DNA from: Competibacter_A sp037045685
GTDB lineage: Bacteria; Pseudomonadota; Gammaproteobacteria; Competibacterales; Competibacteraceae
Direction: 5' to 3'
DNA: 64,000 nucleotides
Assembly: GCA_037045685.1 (NCBI GenBank)
Contig: JBAOII010000035.1
Span: 434,001-498,000, forward strand
The notes beneath the pieces were generated by a model that had not been told where the DNA came from, ran no database searches, and saw only the letters and a list, made by a program, of their open reading frames with translations. A program made the translations under genes and the position numbers. The stretch's first letter is position 1. Every line of letters begins with the position of its first letter. Below are positions 61,453-64,000 of this stretch, one piece after another.

Positions 61453-63177
61453 ATGTCCGCATCGATCCAGAATCCGGCAGAACAGTTGCAGCAGGCCGCC
61501 CTGGCGCTGGACGCTGTCCAGAAGGCGCTCGACTACTCCTTGGCGGACTTGAAGGAACGCTCCCAGAAAGCCGATGGCAAAATCTCGGCGGCGCTGCTCG
61601 ACCAGCATCAACTGGTCAGCTACGACTTGGCGCTGTCCTGCGCCGAAGTCACCGGCGCGCGCTTCGGGCTGGACTACGCCAAGCGGGCGCGCGCCGCCGG
61701 CGGCGGCGGCTCCGCTAGCGAACTCACGCTGGAAGAGCGTTTCGCGCTGCTGTTCGCCGCCGAGGCCCTGCAAGCCGTCCGCAACCGCTTGAGCGCCCGC
61801 CCGGCCGATTTCGGGCTCAACGATAAATGGCTGAGCGCGACCGTCGATTACCCGGCGGTGCGGCAATTCTGCCTGACCCAGTTGCCGGCGGAACGGGTCG
61901 CCGAGCTGGGCCAGTTGATGCGCGCCCAAGACGGCGTGACCGGCGCTTATCTGCTGGACGACCATCACGAAATGATGCGCGAGACCTTCCGCCGGGTGGC
62001 CGAGGAAGTGGTGATGCCGCTGGCGGAGGAAGTTCACCGCCACGACCTCGACATTCCCGCCGCCATCATCGATCAGGTCAAGGAAATGGGCTGCTTCGGC
62101 ATTTCCATCCCGGAACGCTTCGGCGGCATCCAGAGCGACGAGCAGGAAGACAATCTGGGCATGATCGTGGTGACCGAGGAACTGACGCGCGGCTCGCTGG
62201 GCGCGGCGGGCAGCCTGATCACCCGGCCCGAAATTCTGTCCAAGGCGCTGCTCAAGGGCGGCACCGAAGAGCAGAAAGAAAAATGGCTGCCGCAACTCGC
62301 TTCCGGCGACCTGCTGTGCGCGGTGGCGGTGACCGAGCCGAACTACGGTTCTGACGTGGCCAACATGCGGCTGAAAGCGACCAAGACCGAGGGTGGTTGG
62401 TTGCTGAACGGCGCCAAGACCTGGTGCACCTTCGGCGGCAAGGCGGGCGTGCTGTTGATCCTGGCCCGCACCAATCCCGACATTTCGCTGGGGCATCGCG
62501 GTCTGTCGATGTTTCTGCTGGAAAAGCCGAGCACGCCCGGCCACACCATCGAATTCGTTCAAGAGAGCGGCGGCAAGCTGACCGGCAAGGCGATTCCCAC
62601 CATCGGCTATCGCGGGATGCACTCCTTCGATCTGTTTTTCGACAACGTGTTCGTGCCGGACGAGAACATGCTGGGCGGGCCGCAGGGCGAGGGCAAGGGT
62701 TTCTACTTCACCATGGCCGGTTTCGCCGGTGGTCGCATCCAGACCGCCGCCCGCGCTGTGGGCATCATGCAGGCGGCTTACGAGAAAGCGCTGAGCTACG
62801 CCCAAGAGCGCATCGTATTCGGCTATCCCATCGGCGATTATCAGTTGACCCAGTTCAAGCTGGCGCGGATGGCGACCTATCTGGCGATCGGCCGGCAGTT
62901 CACCTATTCGGTGGGCCGGTTGATGGACAAAGGCGAGGGCGACATGGAAGCCAGCATGGTCAAGTTCTTCACCTGCAAGACCGCCGAATGGGTGACCCGC
63001 GAGGCGTTGCAGATTCACGGCGGCATGGGCTACGCCGAGGAAGTGTCGGTGAGCCGCTATTTCATCGACGCGCGGGTGCTGTCGATCTTCGAGGGTGCCG
63101 AGGAGACGCTGGCGCTGAAGGTGATCGCGCGCTCGCTGGTGGACAATGCCAAGACCAAGGCGGAAGTGGGGGGCTGA
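61453..63177 (+). CDS. mcd: methylsuccinyl-CoA dehydrogenase-like acyl-CoA dehydrogenase
   Basis: 574 aa. Residues 1-165 form an N-terminal helical extension, the rest is an acyl-CoA dehydrogenase: LLDDHHEMMRETFRRVAEEVV, VAVTEPNYGSD, KTWCTFGG, and the C-terminal QIHGGMGYAEE. The long extension and its downstream mesaconyl-CoA hydratase fit methylsuccinyl-CoA dehydrogenase of the ethylmalonyl-CoA pathway, which oxidises (2S)-methylsuccinyl-CoA to mesaconyl-CoA. GAGGAA seven bases before the ATG. A plain acyl-CoA dehydrogenase is the alternative; context makes mcd more likely. Confidence 0.85.
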   Translation: MSASIQNPAEQLQQAALALDAVQKALDYSLADLKERSQKADGKISAALLDQHQLVSYDLALSCAEVTGARFGLDYAKRARAAGGGGSASELTLEERFALLFAAEALQAVRNRLSARPADFGLNDKWLSATVDYPAVRQFCLTQLPAERVAELGQLMRAQDGVTGAYLLDDHHEMMRETFRRVAEEVVMPLAEEVHRHDLDIPAAIIDQVKEMGCFGISIPERFGGIQSDEQEDNLGMIVVTEELTRGSLGAAGSLITRPEILSKALLKGGTEEQKEKWLPQLASGDLLCAVAVTEPNYGSDVANMRLKATKTEGGWLLNGAKTWCTFGGKAGVLLILARTNPDISLGHRGLSMFLLEKPSTPGHTIEFVQESGGKLTGKAIPTIGYRGMHSFDLFFDNVFVPDENMLGGPQGEGKGFYFTMAGFAGGRIQTAARAVGIMQAAYEKALSYAQERIVFGYPIGDYQLTQFKLARMATYLAIGRQFTYSVGRLMDKGEGDMEASMVKFFTCKTAEWVTREALQIHGGMGYAEEVSVSRYFIDARVLSIFEGAEETLALKVIARSLVDNAKTKAEVGG

Positions 63178-63180
63178 ACC

Positions 63181-64000
63181 ATGAGTTTTTCGATGCGATT
63201 GAGCGAACAGGCGGAAGTCGCCGGCTCGGTGGCGGTCAATCTGGAATGGGCGCGGCGCCCGCAGTACGGGCGCTATCTGGACGAGTTCGTGCCGGGGCAG
63301 GTGTTCGTCCATCCGCGCGGCTACACCTTCGAGCGCGGCCCGATGCTGGATTTCGCCCGCGTGTTCATGCAGTGCAACCCGCTGTATCTGAATCTGGAAT
63401 ACGCCAAGGCCCACGGTTTCCCGGATCTGCCGGCCAGCCCGCAGATGGTGTTCAACGTGGTGCTGTCGTTAGGGGTGCACAACGACTCCGAGAAAGCCAT
63501 CGCCAATCTCGGCTATTACAACGTGCAGTTCCTCCGTCCGGTCTATCCGGGCGACACCCTGCGCGGTTACACCAAGGTGGTGGACCGCAAGGCGCGCGGC
63601 GAGGACAAGCCGGGCATCGTGCTGATCCGCACCCTGGGCGTGAACCAGCACAACCAAGTGGTGTTGCAGTACGAGCGCAAGATCATGGTCGGCTATCGCG
63701 GCGACCGTTTGCCGACCACGCCCGCGCCGACCGCGCCGGTCGAATTCCCGTGGGTCGAGCATCCGGCGGTCGATCTGCCGATCAACGCGGGTAATTACCC
63801 GTCGCAATTGACCGGCCCCAACACCTATTTCGAGGACTTCGCGCTCGGCGATCTGATCGTCCACGCCAACGGCCGCACCATCACCGACGAGCACATGTAT
63901 TGGACCTATCTGGTCGGCAACACCCACCCGCTGCATTTCGACCGGGTGTACAGCACCGGCTTGTCGGGCAAGATGAGCGGCGAACCCATCGTCTACGGCG
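63181..64000 (+). CDS. mch: mesaconyl-CoA hydratase, 3' end cut by window edge
   Basis: First 273 codons of a MaoC-domain protein of about 340-350 residues in this family. It starts three bases after the mcd stop. Motifs: FARVFMQCNPLYLNLEYAKAHGFPDLP, YYNVQFLRPVYPGDTL, then a second hot-dog domain with ITDEHMYWTYLVGNTHPLHFD, where Asp/His of the R-hydratase site occur. Mesaconyl-CoA hydratase converts mesaconyl-CoA to beta-methylmalyl-CoA. Identification rests on the tandem MaoC fold and on mcd next door. Confidence 0.85.
   Translation, partial: MSFSMRLSEQAEVAGSVAVNLEWARRPQYGRYLDEFVPGQVFVHPRGYTFERGPMLDFARVFMQCNPLYLNLEYAKAHGFPDLPASPQMVFNVVLSLGVHNDSEKAIANLGYYNVQFLRPVYPGDTLRGYTKVVDRKARGEDKPGIVLIRTLGVNQHNQVVLQYERKIMVGYRGDRLPTTPAPTAPVEFPWVEHPAVDLPINAGNYPSQLTGPNTYFEDFALGDLIVHANGRTITDEHMYWTYLVGNTHPLHFDRVYSTGLSGKMSGEPIVYG

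Overview
The window is a dense, GC-rich chromosomal segment of a Gram-negative gammaproteobacterium. The evidence is a set of gene orders typical of that class: a zapB-like gene, zapA, 6S RNA and the 5-formyltetrahydrofolate cyclo-ligase gene in a row, divergent from ygfB-pepP-ubiH-ubiI; rplM-rpsI; and trpGDC, an OsmC gene, speD and coq7. Outer-membrane porins, an OmpA-like protein, a SlyB-like lipoprotein and an Rsd/AlgQ protein fit too. Glycogen-type carbohydrate enzymes plus an ethylmalonyl-CoA pathway gene pair would suit a carbon-storing wastewater lineage such as Competibacter relatives, but that is a guess. No phage, insertion sequence, CRISPR array or rRNA was seen.

Layout. 0-6 kb: an edge-truncated alpha/beta hydrolase, a GH1 phospho-beta-glycosidase, a GH57 glucan enzyme and pyruvate kinase. 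6-11 kb: a translationally coupled cassette of di-haem cytochrome c peroxidase, DAHL/PAS histidine kinase and NtrC-type regulator. 11-16 kb: an accessory island with two head-to-head surface-antigen fragments and a minus-strand operon joining an ExeA-like ATPase fused to a roadblock/LC7 domain, a flavodiiron-like metallo-beta-lactamase protein, an OmpA-like protein and a second roadblock-like membrane protein. This operon is the best candidate for an undescribed system. 16-19.5 kb: an MscK-like mechanosensitive channel gene broken by two +1 frameshifts.

19.6-27.1 kb: one long overlapping minus-strand operon (ygfB, pepP, ubiH, a TumE/TumA-type toxin-antitoxin pair, ubiI, a Rieske protein, an ABC-2 exporter, an UPF0114 gene). 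With coq7 at 35.7 kb the window holds all three ubiquinone ring hydroxylases. 27-31.5 kb: cell-division genes, 6S RNA, folate, EVE-domain, threonine deaminase and ribose-5-phosphate isomerase genes. 31.5-34 kb: two paralogous porins with matching promoters and strong terminators. 34-40 kb: rplM-rpsI-tRNA-Gln, ferredoxin, coq7, speD, OsmC and trpCDG.

40.2-41.4 kb is an AT-richer interval with one small unknown gene and an operator-like palindrome. 41-56 kb holds lgt, photolyase, a large PAS/GAF/GGDEF/EAL protein, a DEAD-box helicase, tsaB, rsd, a radical SAM gene, a thioesterase and a pair of dynamin-like/DUF697 GTPases. 56-64 kb holds an N-terminally truncated Eco57I-like DNA methyltransferase, a polytopic permease, a glycine-zipper lipoprotein, an unknown gene, and methylsuccinyl-CoA dehydrogenase followed by mesaconyl-CoA hydratase, the latter cut by the window edge.
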